From: JADJOM01 sp963817435
GTDB lineage: Bacteria; Gemmatimonadota; Gemmatimonadetes; Gemmatimonadales; GWC2-71-9
Direction: 5' to 3'
DNA length: 64,000 bases
Assembly: GCA_963817435.1 (NCBI GenBank)
Contig: CAWFNY010000001.1
Span: 1,240,001-1,304,000, forward strand
The translations under genes were made by a program, and so were the position numbers. The notes beneath the pieces were generated by a model. It saw only the letters and a program-made list of their open reading frames with translations. It was not told where the DNA came from and did not search any database. How positions within the stretch are numbered: the stretch's first letter is position 1; each line of letters begins with the position of its first letter. Shown here in pieces: positions 31,134-43,021 of the stretch.

Positions 31134-32015
31134 CTATTCGCGCTTGCCCTTGATCTGGACCAGCCGTTCCTTCGCGAGTTTCCGCCCCGTAGGGGTCGCC
31201 GCAAGGCCACCGCCCGCCGTTTCGCGGTAGCGGACGTCCATGGAGCGGCCAATCTCCCCCATGGTATCAATGACCTCATCAACCGGAATCGGAAACCGGA
31301 TCCCCGCGAGGGCCATCTCGATACCAGCGAGGGCCATCGCTCCGCCTGTCGCATTGCGATAGACGCACGGCACTTCGACCAGGCCGCCGAGGGGATCGCA
31401 GACCAGGCCAAGGGTCCCCTGCATGGTGAGGGCGACCGCGTGGGCAGCCTGGGTCGGGGTACCACCGAGCAGTTCCACCCCGGCTGCTGCGGCCATACCG
31501 GCGGCTGCCCCCGTCTCGGCCTGGCAGCCCCCCTCCGCGCCGGAGAGAGAGGCACGCACCGCGACCACCGCCCCGACGAGGCCTGCCGTCGCGAGGGCCC
31601 GGACGAGTTGATCATCTGTCACGGGACGGTGACGGGCAAGCCCGAGCAGCACCCCCGGGAGTACGCCGGCTCCGCCAGCGGTCGGCGCGGCGACGATCAC
31701 CCCCATGGCGGCATTGACCTCCTGCACGGCGAGCGCCGAGGCGATGACATCGGTGAATACCGTTCCGGCGAGGGGACCAACGGCCCGGGTCATCCTGGCC
31801 GCGTCGCCGCCGACCAGGCCGCTGACGCTCTTGAGGTCGCCAGGCAGGCCCCGAGCCACGGCATGCCGCATCACCTCGAGGGCCCGCTGCAGGGCCGATT
31901 CGACCTCCGCCCTGGACTTGAGGCCGCTGCTCGCCTCGGTCCGAAGGGCCAGCTCGCCCAGGCTGAGCCCCTGGGCTTCCGCCTGCTCGACCGCGTCGCC
32001 AAGCGATTCGAACAT
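31134..32015 (-). CDS. sdaAA: L-serine dehydratase, iron-sulfur dependent, alpha subunit
   Basis: 293 residues. Converts L-serine to pyruvate and ammonia with a 4Fe-4S cluster. Likely cluster cysteines lie in G-G-C-Q-A-E, L-V-C-D-P-L-G-G and V-P-C-V-Y-R-N. The N-terminal S-L-G-E-L-A-L and C-terminal pattern match alpha subunits of split enzymes. ATG shares one base with the beta-subunit stop (TGATG). Confidence 0.93.
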   Translation of the reverse strand: MFESLGDAVEQAEAQGLSLGELALRTEASSGLKSRAEVESALQRALEVMRHAVARGLPGDLKSVSGLVGGDAARMTRAVGPLAGTVFTDVIASALAVQEVNAAMGVIVAAPTAGGAGVLPGVLLGLARHRPVTDDQLVRALATAGLVGAVVAVRASLSGAEGGCQAETGAAAGMAAAAGVELLGGTPTQAAHAVALTMQGTLGLVCDPLGGLVEVPCVYRNATGGAMALAGIEMALAGIRFPIPVDEVIDTMGEIGRSMDVRYRETAGGGLAATPTGRKLAKERLVQIKGKRE

Positions 32016-32680
32016 CAGGCGATCCTCGGAATCGAGCGGATCATGCTGACCGCGGGGATGGCGCGGATCTGATCGATGGCGGCGGGAGTCGCCACGTGGT
32101 CCAGTTCGTAGATGTGGATCGCACTGCCCCCCTTCTGCCTCCGGGAGACTCGCATCGTCGCGATGTTGTCGCCCTGGCGCGCCAGCGCGGTACTCACGCC
32201 GGAAATTATGCCGGGCACATCCTGGGCGACGAAGACCAGCGTCGGAAAGGCACCGGTCACCTCGACCGGAAAGCCATCGATCTCGGTGATCACGATCCGG
32301 CCGGCGCCGATGGACGAGCCGGTGACCACCGCCTGCTGCTCTTCCCGGCGGAGACTGATGCGTGTGGTGTTGGGGTGGTGGTCGCCGCGCAGCTTGCTGT
32401 TGGTGAAGCTGAAGTCGAGGCCTGCCTGCCCCGCCAGTTCGAGGCTGTCGCGCAGCCGTTCGTCATCGGGATAGAAGCCGAGCAGACCCCCGACGATGGC
32501 GCGGTCGGTGCCGTGACCGCTTCCCGTCCTGGCGAACGACCCGTGCAGTTCGATCTTCGCGGACTCGGGCTGGCCGCCCACCAGCCCCCGCGCGAAGAGG
32601 CCGATGCGGCAGGCCCCCGCGGTGTGCGATGACGAGGGGCCCACCATGACGGGGCCGATGATATCGAGCAGAGAGACCAT
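32015..32680 (-). CDS. sdaAB: L-serine dehydratase, iron-sulfur dependent, beta subunit
   Basis: 221 residues. Begins with the beta-subunit signature I-G-P-V-M-V-G-P-S-S-S-H-T-A-G-A and ends with an ACT domain (about 148-221, F-P-T-L-V-F-V-A-Q-D-V-P-G-I-I) that usually gives serine feedback binding. ATG 32680 chosen at the conserved start. It lies eight bases after the stop of the upstream small gene. Confidence 0.93.
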   Translation of the reverse strand: MVSLLDIIGPVMVGPSSSHTAGACRIGLFARGLVGGQPESAKIELHGSFARTGSGHGTDRAIVGGLLGFYPDDERLRDSLELAGQAGLDFSFTNSKLRGDHHPNTTRISLRREEQQAVVTGSSIGAGRIVITEIDGFPVEVTGAFPTLVFVAQDVPGIISGVSTALARQGDNIATMRVSRRQKGGSAIHIYELDHVATPAAIDQIRAIPAVSMIRSIPRIA

Positions 32681-32688
32681 GAAGGAAT

Positions 32689-32905
32689 CTACAACAGCTC
32701 GACATCCCGGATGGTGCCGAGACTGAGGGCGATTTCGGTCGGCCTCGTCGCCGGGGGGCTGGAGGTACACCTCGTGGGCCGTCACGTGCGTATCCACGCT
32801 GGTGGGAACGCCGACGACCTCCTGCCCGCCGGTCGTCACGATACGGACGGCGCGCTCACTGCTGGCGGCATATCCCAGCGCGGCCACGATCTGTTCGTAG
32901 GTCAT
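32689..32905 (-). pseudogene. Small conserved-looking gene, frameshifted at a C run
   Basis: ATG 32905 with CGGAGGCCCC upstream starts M-T-Y-E-Q-I-V-A-A-L-G-Y-A-A-S-S-E-R-A-V. After E-V-Y-L-Q-P-P the frame drifts; dropping one base in the six-C run (plus strand GGGGGG, about 32753-32758) gives an ending T-E-I-A-L-S-L-G-T-I-R-D-V-E-L-L and a stop at 32689, just before sdaAB. The restored product would be about 71 residues. Without the correction the frame continues into sdaAB. Function not recognised. Confidence 0.55.
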
Positions 32906-34857
32906 GGGGCCTCCGTGAGAGGGACATGGCGAATGTAGGGAATTCCGCGAGGCCGGGTAGGGGCGGGGGACTGCCTGGGGACGCGGGCGGCGGCTCCGCC
33001 CCTCCCTATCCGATCGTGGCGATGAAGCCGCCGATGCCACCATCGCCTGGCGGGCGGCGAGGCGGCGTCTGGGGGCTGGGGCGGCGGAGCGCCGAAGAGC
33101 TGCTGGGAGCGGAGGTGTGTCTCCAGGGCCTGCAGCATCCCCTCGAGTTCCTCGGTGCTCCTTCTGAGCGCGTGGCGGTACAGCCATCGGTACAGGAGGA
33201 GTGCGCCCCCGCCGAGCGCAGCGGCGGCCGCCAGGCCGGGGAGCAGGGCCAGCCCGCCGAGTGCGAGCCCGGAGGCTCCACCCGCAACACCCGCTGCACC
33301 TGCGCCCGCGGCGATGATACCCGCGATCACCTTGTTCGCCGCGAGGTTCTTGTGCAGCCCCGGACGAAGGTCGCCGTAGACGGTGACTTCGCAGGCGCCG
33401 CCTGACTGGCCCTGGACCGGCCGCAAGGTGACGTTGAGCTGGAAGAGGTCGAGCTGGTACATCCGGTAGGTGAAGGTCGTGTAGTGCTCGGCCGCGCCGG
33501 TACCCATCCCCTTCATCATGTTCGGCACGCTGAAGACGAGTACACCCCCATCCAGCGGATGGCCGCCGACCGTGTCCTTGAAGGTGAGCAGGTAGGGCCT
33601 GGCCGGCAGCACCCGGCCGATCGCCTCGAGTACCGCCTTGGGCGCGCCGCGGATGATGCGAGAGACGGAGAGACTCCTGGCGCTTGTCCCAAGCAGGGTG
33701 GTGAAGGCCCGGTCCTTCCGATCGCCCGTGATCGGCGCGGGCGCGCGCTCACGGGGCCCGGACTGCTCCGCGAGCGCGAGTGCCACGAACTCCGGATTGA
33801 TCCCGACTTCCTGGGCGGCGGCTTCGACATCCCGGAGCAGATACCCGCCGCTCGCCAGGGCAGTCGTGACCCCGGTGAGGCCGGTCCGCTCCCGCGATCG
33901 CTGCTCGAGGCGAGTCGCTGCATCCGCCTGCAGCTGAGCGGCGCGGAGCCAGATCGCCTGGGCCTGCTCCTCGGGGATCACTCGATCGCTCCCGGCGGCC
34001 GCAACGGCCGTGCGGCTCCGTTCCAGCGCCTGCCCCAGCGCCTCGGCCAGTTCCTCGCCAGTCGCGTAACGATCAGATGGGTCCTTGCGAAGACAGCGGT
34101 CGATGACTTCCACGAGAGGCCGGGGGACCTGCGGCGCTGTCACGCCCAGCGAAGGCGCCTCACGGCTCGCCACCGCCACGAGGACCGCCGCGGGGTTGTC
34201 ACCCTCGAACGGCAACCGCCCGCTCAGCGCCTGATATCCCGCGACACCGAGGGAATAGAGATCGCTCCGGCCATCGAGGGTGTGTCCATTCGCCTGCTCC
34301 GGGCTCATGTAGTACACCGTGCCGACGACCTCTCCCGCCTGGGTGAGCGACGAGGCCTTGGCGTCTCGCGCGATGCCGAAGTCGGTGAGGACCGCCCGCC
34401 CCGAGCCGCGCTCCAGCATGATGTTGGCGGCCTTGATGTCCCGGTGCACCACGCCACGGGCGTGGGCGTACGCCAGCGCCCAGGCCGACTCGCGAAGCCA
34501 GCGCACCACATCCGCCGGGGGGAGCGGTCCGCGATCACGCACCCGGTCCGCGAGGTTCTCACCCTCGATGAACGCCATCGCGAAGTAGGCAAAGCCGCCG
34601 ATCTCTTCCGCGCGGTAGATCGGGACGATGTGGGGATGGGAGAGTTGCGCAGCGGTCCGGGCCTCGCGCAGGAAGCGCTCCCGGACCGTGGCGTCCCCCG
34701 CGAGGTGCGGAGGCAGCACCTTGATCGCGACCAGCCGGTCGAGACGGACCTCGCGGGCGAGATACACGACACCCATCCCGCCACGACCGAGCTCCCGCTC
34801 GACCATGTAGGTTCCCGCCAGCAGCGGGGCGAGTGCCTCGAGGATCGGGTCGGTCAT
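32902..34857 (-). CDS. Hanks-type Ser/Thr protein kinase with C-terminal membrane segment
   Basis: 651 residues as read. Kinase domain about 18-280: G-R-G-G-M-G-V-V-Y loop, V-A-I-K-V-L lysine, H-R-D-I-K-A-A-N-I catalytic loop, D-F-G-I-A-R metal site. After a linker comes a region of unknown type (about 380-510), then a Gly/Ala-rich pair of membrane helices (about 515-565) and E-E-L-E-G-M-L-Q-A-L-E-T-H. The last 60 residues (A-R-R-W-W-H-R-R and on) look unlike protein; one base less near 33040 gives P-P-G-D-G-G-I-G-G-F-I-A-T-I-G and a stop at 33006. ATG overlaps the S9 peptidase stop. Confidence 0.88.
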   Translation of the reverse strand: MTDPILEALAPLLAGTYMVERELGRGGMGVVYLAREVRLDRLVAIKVLPPHLAGDATVRERFLREARTAAQLSHPHIVPIYRAEEIGGFAYFAMAFIEGENLADRVRDRGPLPPADVVRWLRESAWALAYAHARGVVHRDIKAANIMLERGSGRAVLTDFGIARDAKASSLTQAGEVVGTVYYMSPEQANGHTLDGRSDLYSLGVAGYQALSGRLPFEGDNPAAVLVAVASREAPSLGVTAPQVPRPLVEVIDRCLRKDPSDRYATGEELAEALGQALERSRTAVAAAGSDRVIPEEQAQAIWLRAAQLQADAATRLEQRSRERTGLTGVTTALASGGYLLRDVEAAAQEVGINPEFVALALAEQSGPRERAPAPITGDRKDRAFTTLLGTSARSLSVSRIIRGAPKAVLEAIGRVLPARPYLLTFKDTVGGHPLDGGVLVFSVPNMMKGMGTGAAEHYTTFTYRMYQLDLFQLNVTLRPVQGQSGGACEVTVYGDLRPGLHKNLAANKVIAGIIAAGAGAAGVAGGASGLALGGLALLPGLAAAAALGGGALLLYRWLYRHALRRSTEELEGMLQALETHLRSQQLFGAPPPQPPDAASPPARRWWHRRLHRHDRIGRGGAAARVPRQSPAPTRPRGIPYIRHVPLTEAP

Positions 34858-37139
34858 CAATTCGTGAGCGGCGCCGGCTCGGCGTGCGGCAGCACCTGCG
34901 GCGGCCCGAGGGTCTCATCCACGAACCGGGTCAGCATCTCGCGCAGGTGCAGCGTGGTGTTCCCGCCGGAGATGCCGTGATTCCGGTTCGGGTAGCTCAT
35001 GAAGTCGTAGGACTTGTTCGCCTTGACCAGCGCGTTCTGGAGCGACTCGGTGTTCTGGTAGTGCACGTTGTCGTCGCCCGTCCCGTGCACCAGCAGCAGG
35101 CGGCCCTTCATCTGGCTGACGTAACTGAGCGGCGAACCCTTGTCGTAGCCGTCCGGGTTGTCTTGCGGCAGCCCGTTGTAGCGCTCGGTGTAGATGTTGT
35201 CGTAGAACTTCCAGTGCGTCACCGGCGCGACGGCGATCGCCATACGGTAGACGTCCGGCGCCTGGAAGAGCCCGTTGAGGCTCATGAAGCCGCCGTAGCT
35301 CCAGCCGAACACACCGATCCGGGTGGAGTCGACATAGCTCCACCGGCCCATGGCGCGCGCGGCGTTCGCCTGGTCCTGGGTCTCGATGACGCCCAGCCGG
35401 CGGTAGACGATCTTCCGCCAGGCGCGGCCGCGCATGCCGGTGCCGCGATTGTCGATGCTGGCGACGAGATAGCCCTTCTGGGTCAGGAGCAGGTTCCACA
35501 GGTAGCCGGGACCGCCCCAGCTATCGAGCACGGTCTGCGAGCCGGGCCCGCCATAGTTGGTGAAGAAGAGCGGGTACTTCCGGGAGGGGTTGAAGTCGGC
35601 CGGCTTCATGATCCAGCCGTTCAGCTTGATGCCGTCCCCGATGTCCACCGAGAAGAACTCGGCCGGCCCCTTCCGCAGCGCCGCAACCCGCGCCTTGAGC
35701 GTGGTGTTGGCGACCAGGGTGCGGGCCACGGAGTGGCCCGGCAGGCGGACCAGCTCCGTCACCGGCGGCTCCCCGAAGCGGGACCAGGTGTGCATCGCGA
35801 CCCGCGCATCGGGCGCGATGTTGTACGAATGGGTCCCCGGCTGGTCGGCCGGTGTCACTCGTTCGGCCGCCGCGCTGCCGTCCAGCCGGACGCGATACAG
35901 GTACCGCTGGGCGGGATTGTCAGGCGACGCGATGTAGTAGAGCCAGCCCCCGGCATCATCAACCGCGGCGATCGACGCCACGTCGAACGCGCCGGGCGTC
36001 AGGAGCCGCGCCGTGCCGCCGTCACGGGAGACGGCGTAGACGTGGCGCCAGCCGTCACGCTCGCTTTCCCAGATGAAACTCCTGCCGCCGCCGAGCCACG
36101 GCGTCTCGTCCACCACGTCGACCCACGCGCTGTCCCGCTCCACCAGGACGGTGCGGACGGCACCGGTCTTCCGCGCACCCATGTAGACGGTGTTGGTGTT
36201 CTGCAGCCGGTTGAGGTGCTGGATCATCACCTCATCGCTGGAGGCGGCCCACTCCATCCGGGCGAGGCAGTTGTTGCGCGGGTCACCCGGGATGGCGAAC
36301 CAGGTGACCCTGCCGCCGATTGCCGGCACCACGCCGACCCGGGCCGCAGAGTTGGCTTCGCCCGCCTTGGGATACTGGATGCGGATGACCTGCGGGTAGA
36401 GCGAATCGGTGTCATTGAGCAGCAGGAAGTCGCGGACCTGGTCGGCGTTGAGCTGCCAGAAGGCGATCGACCGGCCGTCTGGGCTCCAGCGCCAGCCATC
36501 GCGGTCGCCGAGTTCCTCTTCGTACACCCAGTCAAAGGTGCCGTTGATGATGGTCCGGTTGCCGTCGTGGGTGAGCTGGGTGATCCGGCCGGTCGCCAGA
36601 TTCTCGACGTAGAGGTTGTGCTCGCGAACGTAGCCGACCCGCCGTCCGTCCGGCGAGAACTTGGCGAACATCAGGGTCGAGGGCCTGGCGCGGAGGCCGC
36701 CCAGCTTCTTCAGCCGCCAGGTGCGGAGATCGAGGACCCAGTAGTCGCCCCGGGTGTTCTGGCGCCAGACCGGCTTCGAGTTGGTGAAGATCAGGAGCTG
36801 CCGCTCGTCCTCGGACCAGCGGTAGTCCTCCACCGTCAGCGGCACCGTGTCGCGGGAAGGAATCATGCGACTGGCGGGGACGAGAATCGTGCGGGCGCCT
36901 GACTCGGAGTCGTAGCGAACGAGGTCCTGACTCCCTTTCCGTCCCGCGGACGGCTCGAGCGTGGTGTAGGCGGCGCCCTTCGCGAGCCACCGCGCCGGAC
37001 CGAACGACTCCGGCCGGAACTCGGCCGACCCGTAGATCCGGGCGACCGACAGGAGCGAGGAATCAGGGACCTGGGCCGAGGCCGGCGCTGGAGCGAGCAG
37101 CGTCGCGGCGGCAAGCAGCAGGAAGGAGGGGCGAAACAC
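34857..37139 (-). CDS. Secreted S9 family prolyl oligopeptidase (DPP IV-like)
   Basis: 760 residues. Sec signal peptide (1-22, A-P-A-S-A-Q), a beta-propeller DPPIV N-terminal domain (about 90-480) and an alpha/beta-hydrolase C-terminus with nucleophile G-W-S-Y-G-G-F, Asp in H-G-T-G-D-D-N-V-H and His in R-N-H-G-I-S. It removes dipeptides, often after Pro, in the periplasm. Start is 62 bases after the uvrA stop. Its stop overlaps the kinase start, so both may be cotranscribed. Confidence 0.93.
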   Translation of the reverse strand: MFRPSFLLLAAATLLAPAPASAQVPDSSLLSVARIYGSAEFRPESFGPARWLAKGAAYTTLEPSAGRKGSQDLVRYDSESGARTILVPASRMIPSRDTVPLTVEDYRWSEDERQLLIFTNSKPVWRQNTRGDYWVLDLRTWRLKKLGGLRARPSTLMFAKFSPDGRRVGYVREHNLYVENLATGRITQLTHDGNRTIINGTFDWVYEEELGDRDGWRWSPDGRSIAFWQLNADQVRDFLLLNDTDSLYPQVIRIQYPKAGEANSAARVGVVPAIGGRVTWFAIPGDPRNNCLARMEWAASSDEVMIQHLNRLQNTNTVYMGARKTGAVRTVLVERDSAWVDVVDETPWLGGGRSFIWESERDGWRHVYAVSRDGGTARLLTPGAFDVASIAAVDDAGGWLYYIASPDNPAQRYLYRVRLDGSAAAERVTPADQPGTHSYNIAPDARVAMHTWSRFGEPPVTELVRLPGHSVARTLVANTTLKARVAALRKGPAEFFSVDIGDGIKLNGWIMKPADFNPSRKYPLFFTNYGGPGSQTVLDSWGGPGYLWNLLLTQKGYLVASIDNRGTGMRGRAWRKIVYRRLGVIETQDQANAARAMGRWSYVDSTRIGVFGWSYGGFMSLNGLFQAPDVYRMAIAVAPVTHWKFYDNIYTERYNGLPQDNPDGYDKGSPLSYVSQMKGRLLLVHGTGDDNVHYQNTESLQNALVKANKSYDFMSYPNRNHGISGGNTTLHLREMLTRFVDETLGPPQVLPHAEPAPLTN

Positions 37140-37201
37140 GGCTGGACGGCTCCGGGGTCGGGTCGCGCTAACGACGGATATGCGAACGATTCGTTTCGGG
37201 A

Positions 37202-40060
<2,859 letters not shown>

Positions 40061-40227
40061 AAGCAGGGGAACGTACCCCGGGGATGGACGGGGTTCAACT
40101 CCGGAGGGCGGCCCCATCGCCGCGCCCCGGGGGCAGGGAGCTACCGCCAATCCCCGGGGGTAGTGATCATTGAGCGTGCGCATTCCCCGTTCATCTCTGA
40201 CGACTAGCGGCTGAGGGCCGAGGGCCC

Positions 40228-41019
40228 ATGTCCCCCCATCGCTCCACGGGCCTCGAGTCCATGCTGGACGAGCTCTTCGGCACCGCCGGTGTCGAGGCGG
40301 ATCCGGTACCCGACACCCCCGACGCGGGGTACCCGCTGCGGCCGTTCGCCGCGGAGGTCCCGCAGGACGACCTCGTCGCGACCGAAGCGCGGACCGACGA
40401 ATCGCCCGTCGAGCGCCTCTACCGGCGCGCCGTCGAGGCGGCGAGCCGTGGTCGGGTGAGCGAAGCGATCCACCGCTATCGCGAACTGCTCGCGCTCGAT
40501 CCTGGCCACGTCGCCGCCCGCAACAACCTCTCCGCCCTGCTCGAGACCACCGGCGACCCGGCGGAGGCGCTGGAGCAGCTGTCCGCCGCGCTCAAGGTGG
40601 CCCCGGACGACGTGAACATGCTGGTGTCCCGCGGCGCGATTCATGGCCGCCTCAAGCAGTACGCCGAGGCCGAGGCGGACCTGCGCCGCGCGCTGCGATT
40701 CGATCCCAATCATGTCCAGGGGCACATGACCCTCGGCCTGGTCCTCTGGCGGAAGGGGAGGCCGAAGGACGCGGCCGACGCGCTCCGGCGCGCGCTCCAG
40801 CTGGAGCCCCAGAACGCCACGGCCTTCTACTACCTGGGTGAGGCGCTCAATCAGGCAGGCGATCTCCCCGGCGCGCGGGCGGCCCTTGAGCAGGCGGCGG
40901 AGCACGGCCCCGACCACGGCCGCACCTACCGGCTCCTGGGCCGCGTGCTCGACCGGATGGGCAAGCCCGATGACGCCCAGGCGATGTATCGCCGGGCGCG
41001 TGAGGTCGGCGACGCGTGA
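40228..41019 (+). CDS. TPR repeat protein
   Basis: 263 residues. After an acidic N-terminal stretch (about 1-65) there are five to six TPR units, for example A-A-R-N-N-L-S-A-L-L-E and A-T-A-F-Y-Y-L-G-E-A-L-N-Q-A-G-D-L-P-G-A. TPRs bind partner proteins; no enzyme domain is seen. First gene of an operon with the macro-domain, transglutaminase-like and ABC exporter genes; its stop overlaps the next GTG. Confidence 0.85.
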   Translation: MSPHRSTGLESMLDELFGTAGVEADPVPDTPDAGYPLRPFAAEVPQDDLVATEARTDESPVERLYRRAVEAASRGRVSEAIHRYRELLALDPGHVAARNNLSALLETTGDPAEALEQLSAALKVAPDDVNMLVSRGAIHGRLKQYAEAEADLRRALRFDPNHVQGHMTLGLVLWRKGRPKDAADALRRALQLEPQNATAFYYLGEALNQAGDLPGARAALEQAAEHGPDHGRTYRLLGRVLDRMGKPDDAQAMYRRAREVGDA

Positions 41020-41519
41020 TCCGCCTCGTCGAGCGGGCCCTCGCCGATCTGCCGGTCGACGCCGTCGTGCGCAGCGCGGACGAGCATCTCCGCCCCATCG
41101 GCATGACGAGCGAGGCGCTCGACCGCGCCGCCGGCGATCGCTTCGCGGACCAGCGGCGCACGCAGGCCGCGCTGGAAGTCGGCTCCGCGGTCATTACCGG
41201 CGGCGGCGAACTCGCCGCGGAATTCGTGCTGCACATCGTCATTCAGGGACAGGACCGTGCCGCCTCCCGCGACACCATCCGCAAGGCCCTCACCTCGGCC
41301 TGGCATCGCGCCGAAGGATGGCAGCTCACCACAGTCGCAGCCGCCCTGACCGGTCTTGGTGGCACCGCCCTCTCGATCGAAGAAGCCGCGATCACCCTGA
41401 TCGAAACCTTCCGGGACCGTGCCGATGCCACTGGATTCCCCGCGGAACTCCAGATCGTCATCGACAGCGCGGGCCAGCGCGGGGCCATTGAACCGTTTCT
41501 GCCCGGCGGCCCGCGATGA
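41016..41519 (+). CDS. Macro-domain-like protein
   Basis: 167 residues starting at GTG 41016, overlapping the TPR gene. I-T-G-G-G-E-L-A-A-E-F-V-L-H-I-V-I resembles the glycine-rich loop and following strand of macro domains (ADP-ribose binding), and G-L-G-G-T-A-L-S-I-E-E-A recalls the second loop. The usual N-A-N adenine/ribose motif is replaced by an S-A-V-I segment, so binding may differ. Fold assignment is moderate. It sits between a TPR gene and a transglutaminase-like gene. Confidence 0.55.
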   Translation: MIRLVERALADLPVDAVVRSADEHLRPIGMTSEALDRAAGDRFADQRRTQAALEVGSAVITGGGELAAEFVLHIVIQGQDRAASRDTIRKALTSAWHRAEGWQLTTVAAALTGLGGTALSIEEAAITLIETFRDRADATGFPAELQIVIDSAGQRGAIEPFLPGGPR

Positions 41520-43021
41520 ACCGCCGCAGCGCCGCGACCGTCATCCTGCTGGCCTGGTTCGGCGCCCTCGGCTGGCTGGTACAGCGCCACTACCTGAGTG
41601 CGCCACGGGCATCGGACACGCCGCGCTGGCCGGTGCCGCCCGGCGCGGCGTTCCACGCGCTGCGGATCGGTGGCCGCCAGTACGGCATCGCGTCCCTCAC
41701 CGTGGACACGATGCCCGAGGGCCTGCGGGTCGTCGAACTGACGACTCTCGACCTGCCGCCGATCCGGCCCGGCACCCCGCGACGGACCAGCACCCGGACC
41801 GAGGCGCTCTACTCCCGCGCGCTGCAGCTCCGGAGCTGGAGCAGCAGGCTGCTCACCGAACAGGGGCGCAGCACGTCGGCCGGCGAGGTCAGCGGGGACA
41901 CCCTGCTCCGGGTCATCAACACCGGCGAGGGCGAGCAACCCGAGACGCTGCTGGTCGCGCTCCGCCGTCCCGTGGTGCTCCCCTCCGCCATTCCGCTGGT
42001 GGCCGCCTCGCGAGGGCTGCCGCGCACGGGTACCAAGCTCAATGTCGAAACGTACGACGCGCTCGACCAGGAGTTGCGTTCGGAGCATCTCAGCGTGACT
42101 GCGGAATCGCTGTTCACCGTGCCGGACAGCGCGGAATTCAACCCGTCGATCAGGCGCTGGACGGCCGCCCATGCGGACACCGTCCGGGCCTGGCGGCTCG
42201 AGCGCTTCGGGCATGGCCTCCCCGTGCTGCAGTGGATCGATGCCTCGGGGATGACGGTACGGCTCCAGCACCCGCTCGGAGCGGTGTTCGACCGCTCGGC
42301 ATTCGAGCTGGTGAACAGCAACTTCCGCGCACTGCCCATTCCAGTCTGGGACACCAGCGCCGCGGCTCCGAGCTACCTCACGGCGGACGGCCCCGCCGAA
42401 CCGGCGAGGTACCTCTCGGCAGTCGCTCGGCTGACGCCGCCGGGCGCGATGCCGAAGCTCCTTCCCGCGCTCGAAGGCGGCTGGCAGTCCCGCCGCGGTG
42501 ACACCCTCGAGGTGAGCCCCGTCAGCGGAACCGACTCGGCGCCGGATCCCGCGGCCCTCGCCGAGCCGCTCCTGAGTGGCGACGATCCCGGGATCGCGCG
42601 GGCGGCGGCGCTCGCCGCCGGACGCGAGCGCGACCCATCGCGGGTGGCCCAGGCCCTCAGCGGCTGGGTGCGGCGGTCGATACGTCTCCGGGTGGGGGCG
42701 GGATCGTGGAGCGCGGGACGGACGTTCCGGGCCCGCAGCGGAACGCCCATCGAGCGGGTGCGGGTGCTGGTCGCCCTCCTTCGCTCCGCCGGGCTCGAGG
42801 CGCGCACTGTCTCGGGACTGGTCCGGGTGGAGGGACGGTGGCAGCTCCGCGAATGGGCGGAGGTCTGGACCGGCACCTGGACGCCGGTCGACCCGGCGGC
42901 GGCAGGCGCGAGCCCGTCGGCGGCACGAATCCGGCTGTGGACCGGGGGGAATGCGCGGCAGCTTGACCTGGCCCTCCGCGCGGGGCGCCTGTCGTTTGAT
43001 GTCCTTGAGGAGACCCGATGA
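41516..43021 (+). CDS. Transglutaminase-like protein lacking catalytic Cys and His
   Basis: 501 residues. An N-terminal membrane anchor (about 7-25) precedes a large outside domain and a C-terminal transglutaminase-like region (about 380-480): R-V-R-V-L-V-A-L-L-R-S-A-G-L-E-A-R-T-V-S-G-L, then W-A-E-V-W-T-G-T-W-T-P-V-D-P. Where active family members have G-D-C, this has G-T-P, and the H-A-W-x-E-V His is replaced (R-E-W-A-E-V). Only the Asp remains. It is thus likely a non-catalytic relative. Start and stop overlap its neighbours, tying it to the ABC exporter. Confidence 0.8.
   Translation: MNRRSAATVILLAWFGALGWLVQRHYLSAPRASDTPRWPVPPGAAFHALRIGGRQYGIASLTVDTMPEGLRVVELTTLDLPPIRPGTPRRTSTRTEALYSRALQLRSWSSRLLTEQGRSTSAGEVSGDTLLRVINTGEGEQPETLLVALRRPVVLPSAIPLVAASRGLPRTGTKLNVETYDALDQELRSEHLSVTAESLFTVPDSAEFNPSIRRWTAAHADTVRAWRLERFGHGLPVLQWIDASGMTVRLQHPLGAVFDRSAFELVNSNFRALPIPVWDTSAAAPSYLTADGPAEPARYLSAVARLTPPGAMPKLLPALEGGWQSRRGDTLEVSPVSGTDSAPDPAALAEPLLSGDDPGIARAAALAAGRERDPSRVAQALSGWVRRSIRLRVGAGSWSAGRTFRARSGTPIERVRVLVALLRSAGLEARTVSGLVRVEGRWQLREWAEVWTGTWTPVDPAAAGASPSAARIRLWTGGNARQLDLALRAGRLSFDVLEETR

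Noticed and set aside
40061..40227. Possible LexA-type operator between uvrA and the TPR gene
   Set aside because: Short palindromes such as TGATCA occur but nothing matches a known SOS box.
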